A stretch of 64,000 bases of DNA. It comes from Mesonia algae. GTDB lineage: Bacteria > Bacteroidota > Bacteroidia > Flavobacteriales > Flavobacteriaceae. This document shows, piece by piece, positions 61,132 to 64,000 of this stretch (its first letter is position 1; each line of letters starts with the position of its first letter). The DNA is taken from assembly GCF_003253545.1 (NCBI RefSeq), contig NZ_QKYV01000001.1:578574-642573 (forward strand). The letters are read 5' to 3'. The position numbers and the translations under genes were made by a program. The notes under the pieces are model-generated. The model ran no database searches and was not told where the DNA came from. It worked only from the letters and a program-made list of their open reading frames with translations.

Positions 61132-62403
61132 ATGTTACAAGTAGCTCAAATTAAAGCAAACAAAGAAGCTTACATTAAAGCTTTAGAAAAGCGAAATTTT
61201 AAGGCAGAAGCCCTTTTTGAAGAAGTTTTGCAGTTAGATGAAACCCGAAGAACAACTCAGGCAGAGTTAGATCAAACTTTGGCAGAATCTAATCGTTTGT
61301 CCAAAGAAATTGGGTTGCTATTTAAATCTGGTGAACAGCAAAAAGCCAATAAAGTTAAAGAGCAAACAGGAGCGTTAAAAGAAACCTCTAAAGAACTGAA
61401 CGAAAAACTTAATGAAGTTTCTAATCAGTTAAATGAGATTTTATATACTATTCCTAACGTTCCGCACGACTCTGTTCCTGCTGGAGTATCTGAAGATGAT
61501 AATGAAGAGATTTTTAAAGAGGGAGAAATTCCAACTTTAGAAAAAGATGCTTTACCTCATTGGGAATTAGCAAAAAAATACGACCTCATAGATTTTGAAT
61601 TAGGTAATAAAATCACAGGAGCTGGTTTTCCTGTTTATAAAGGAAAAGGAGCAAGGCTACAACGTGCTTTGATTACTTACTTTTTAGATAAAAATACGGC
61701 AGCGGGATATACCGAATATCAAGTGCCATTGGCGGTAAACGCAGAGTCTGGTTTTGGTACGGGACAATTGCCCGATAAAGAAGGACAAATGTATCATATG
61801 CCAGAAGATGACTTATATCTAATTCCAACTTCAGAGGTACCTTTAACCAATATGTTTAGAGGAAATTTACTAGAGGCAAACCAATTACCTATTTCTTGTA
61901 CAGCATTTACGCCTTGTTTTAGAAGAGAGGCAGGTTCTTATGGAGCGCACGTTCGTGGTCTTAACCGTTTGCACCAATTTGATAAAGTAGAATTGGTGAA
62001 TTTGGTAAAACCAGAAGATTCTTATGCTACGTTGGATAACATGGTAGAGCACGTAAAAGAGATTTTGAGAGAATTAGAATTACCTTATCGTGTGTTACGC
62101 TTATGCGGAGGCGATTTAGGATTTACTTCGGCATTAACTTACGATTTCGAATTGTTTTCTGCCGGTCAAGACCGTTGGTTAGAAATTTCTTCGGTATCTA
62201 ATTTTGAAACTTTCCAAGCCAATAGATTAAAGGTAAGATATAAGAACGAGCAAGGTAAAAAGGAGTTAATCCATACCCTTAACGGAAGTTCTTTAGCATT
62301 GCCTCGTGTTATCGCAGGTATTTTAGAAAACTACCAAACTCCAAATGGGATTAAAATACCAAAAGTATTAGTGCCTTACACAGGTTTTGATATGATAGAT
62401 TAA
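61132..62403 (+). CDS. serS: Seryl-tRNA synthetase
   Basis: A 423-residue class II synthetase that charges tRNA-Ser. The N-terminal coiled-coil arm (about 20-105) binds the long variable arm of the tRNA. Motif 2 is FTPCFRREAGSYGAHVRGL and motif 3 LNGSSLALPRVIAGILENYQ; LIPTSEVPL and FELFSAGQDRWLEISSVSNFE are further family signatures. Length and ends are normal. A strong terminator follows 21 bases after the stop. Confidence 0.96.
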   Translation: MLQVAQIKANKEAYIKALEKRNFKAEALFEEVLQLDETRRTTQAELDQTLAESNRLSKEIGLLFKSGEQQKANKVKEQTGALKETSKELNEKLNEVSNQLNEILYTIPNVPHDSVPAGVSEDDNEEIFKEGEIPTLEKDALPHWELAKKYDLIDFELGNKITGAGFPVYKGKGARLQRALITYFLDKNTAAGYTEYQVPLAVNAESGFGTGQLPDKEGQMYHMPEDDLYLIPTSEVPLTNMFRGNLLEANQLPISCTAFTPCFRREAGSYGAHVRGLNRLHQFDKVELVNLVKPEDSYATLDNMVEHVKEILRELELPYRVLRLCGGDLGFTSALTYDFELFSAGQDRWLEISSVSNFETFQANRLKVRYKNEQGKKELIHTLNGSSLALPRVIAGILENYQTPNGIKIPKVLVPYTGFDMID

Positions 62404-62424
62404 AAACATTTTAAAACTATATTT

Positions 62425-62460
62425 AAACGCATTTTGCTATCTTAGCGAGATGCGTTTTTT
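62425..62460 (+). terminator. Intrinsic terminator of serS overlapping the next start codon
   Basis: The left arm (62425-62439) and right arm (62443-62457) form a 15-bp stem with two G-U pairs around a TCT loop, followed by T's. The ATG of the next gene (62450-62452) lies in the right arm. Confidence 0.75.
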
Positions 62461-64000
62461 AGTTTCTATCATATTATTTTTTTCAGTAAGTATAGGCTTT
62501 TCACAATCTTCAGCTTTGGCGAATAATTATTTTGACCAAGGAGAATATGAAAAAGCAAAAGCTATTTATGAAAAAATTTATGAGCAAAGTCCGCGCGATT
62601 TAAAAAATATCAATCAGTTAGTAGCGACCTACCAAGAGCTTCAAGAATATGCTTCTGCAGAAAAATTGCTATTAGAACAGTTACAAGGCAATGTAACATA
62701 TCCTAATTTATGGGTAGATTTAGGTTACAACTATCAATTACAAGATCAGCCCGAAAAAGCACAAGAAAACTATCAAAAAGCGATTGACAGAGTGGGAGAA
62801 TCTTCGGCTTATGCTTACACCATTGGGAGATCTTTTCAGCAGTATAATTTATTAGATGAAGCAGTGATCACTTATGAGACTGCACTAAAGGAAAAAGCAA
62901 ATGCCACTTTTACGGTAGAATTAGCCAGAATTTATGGAGAAAAAGGGGAGTTGAATAAGATGTTTGAAAGCTACCTTAACCTCATAGAAAAAGAACCGAA
63001 ATATGTTTATGCTATTAAACGCAATTTCGCAGAGTTTGTTACCGAAGATAAGGAAAATGAAGCCAATCAAATGCTTCGAAAAAGCTTATTGGTAAAAAAT
63101 CAGCAAACACCAGATGTGATGTATAATTCATTATTAAGTTGGTTGTTTACGCAACAAAAAGAATATCAAAAAGCATTTGTGCAAGAACGCGCTATATATG
63201 TGAGATCTCCCCAAAAAAATATGCGCCCTATGTTTGAGTTGGCCAACTTAGCGCAAGAAGAAAATCAATTAGAAGCGGCGAGTGAAATTTACAATTACCT
63301 AATTACAAACGAAGATATTATTGCAAGAAAAATTGAAGCACAGGCCGCACTTTTACAGCTAGAAATAAATGAAGCCACAGCAAAAGAATATCAAAAAATA
63401 GAAGAAGACTTTCAACAAGTTTTTGAAGCTTACACTCAAGCTTCCTCGACAGAAATTTTCCCCATTCAATTGCAATATGCTCAATTTTTAGCTTTTCAAA
63501 AGGGTGATAAAAATTCCGCTTTAGCGAAATTAGACACGCTCTTAAATTCGAGAATCAATAGGTATGAAGAGGCTCAGGCAAAAATGATAAAAGCCGATAT
63601 TTTGGTATTACAAGAAAAGTTTAACCAAGCGCTTATTTATTATAGTCAAATTCAAAAATTGTTAGAAAACTCTGAAATAGCGCAAGAAGCTACTTTTAAA
63701 ATTGCTAAAACCAGTTTTTATAAAGGTGATTTTGATTGGGCAAAAACCCAACTCAAAGTATTAAAAACGGCAACCTCAAAATTAATCGCTAATGATGCTT
63801 TGCAGCTACATTTGTTAATTGGAGATAATATGCAAACCGAAGTAGATTCTACACATACAGCTTTAAAGCAATTCGCTAAAGCGGATTTATTAGCTTATCA
63901 GAAAAAAAATACAGAAGCTATTTCTCTTCTCAATACTATTTTAGCAGAAAATAAAGGTCAGCCTATAGAAGATGATGTCTTGTTTATGAAAGCAAATATC
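62450..64000 (+). CDS. Exported TPR protein, truncated at window end
   Basis: An open frame from ATG 62450 to the window edge (517 codons and continuing). The first 18 residues are a signal peptide (MRFLVSIILFFSVSIGFSQS), supporting this start. The mature region is made of tetratricopeptide repeats (NNYFDQGEYEKAKAIYEKIY, LWVDLGYNYQLQDQPEKAQENY and others). It is probably a periplasmic or outer-membrane scaffold. The start codon lies within the serS terminator hairpin. Confidence 0.85.
   Translation, partial: MRFLVSIILFFSVSIGFSQSSALANNYFDQGEYEKAKAIYEKIYEQSPRDLKNINQLVATYQELQEYASAEKLLLEQLQGNVTYPNLWVDLGYNYQLQDQPEKAQENYQKAIDRVGESSAYAYTIGRSFQQYNLLDEAVITYETALKEKANATFTVELARIYGEKGELNKMFESYLNLIEKEPKYVYAIKRNFAEFVTEDKENEANQMLRKSLLVKNQQTPDVMYNSLLSWLFTQQKEYQKAFVQERAIYVRSPQKNMRPMFELANLAQEENQLEAASEIYNYLITNEDIIARKIEAQAALLQLEINEATAKEYQKIEEDFQQVFEAYTQASSTEIFPIQLQYAQFLAFQKGDKNSALAKLDTLLNSRINRYEEAQAKMIKADILVLQEKFNQALIYYSQIQKLLENSEIAQEATFKIAKTSFYKGDFDWAKTQLKVLKTATSKLIANDALQLHLLIGDNMQTEVDSTHTALKQFAKADLLAYQKKNTEAISLLNTILAENKGQPIEDDVLFMKANI

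Overview
This window looks like a chromosomal segment of a low-G+C marine-type flavobacterium (Bacteroidota, Flavobacteriaceae). The supporting signs are a type IX secretion (T9SS) lipoprotein of the SprE/PorW type, two large secreted metallopeptidases with C-terminal T9SS sorting domains, an ATP synthase operon without atpD/atpC, a ribonucleotide reductase with its ATP-cone on the small subunit, promoters of the Bacteroidota type (TTG-N19-TAnnTTTG), and several small families known mainly from this phylum. No insertion sequence, prophage, CRISPR array or rRNA was seen. One tRNA (Leu, CAA) is present.

Layout. 1-11335 is the end of a surface polysaccharide cluster: a truncated gene, three polytopic polymerase/ligase-like proteins, three glycosyltransferases (two GT4-like, one WecG/TagA-like), a hexapeptide acyltransferase, a UDP-glucuronate decarboxylase, a priming glycosyl-1-phosphate transferase and a CapK/PaaK-like adenylate-forming protein. 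11414-18547 holds purD, small membrane proteins, a probable type II restriction-modification pair (13898-15534), a DUF4254/GT9 pair and a CPBP protease. 18728-24422 holds a PaaE-like flavin/2Fe-2S reductase and, divergently, a PadR regulator followed by three overlapping paralogous membrane proteins and an ABC exporter (DUF5687 permease plus ATPase). 24475-34195 runs from a secreted protein through sprE, a bactofilin and atpZ into atpB-E-F-H-A-G. 34344-40670 is an envelope operon: flippase, dut, nucleotidyltransferase, TPR protein, DUF4292 lipoprotein, EnvC-like protein.

41001-52715 is mostly on the minus strand: M36 peptidase, dGTPase, nrdB-nrdA, a DUF3109 protein, then S41 peptidase, dCMP deaminase and HupE-like protein, with marC on the plus strand. 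dGTPase, RNR, dCMP deaminase and dUTPase together mean this window carries much of the cell's dNTP balance. 52834-64000 has tRNA-Leu, prs, rplY/ctc, pth, an M12B-like T9SS peptidase, ribF, an HTTM protein, serS and a truncated TPR protein.

The items most worth a second look are: the candidate PD-(D/E)XK nuclease coupled to a D12 methyltransferase; the PadR, tandem-paralog and ABC locus; a dispersed family of TTCCG...CGGAA palindromes, mostly inside genes; two strong hairpins inside the atp operon; a terminator whose 3' arm contains the start codon of the last gene; and a 20-bp palindrome upstream of nrdBA. All function calls are from reading the sequence; no database search was possible.
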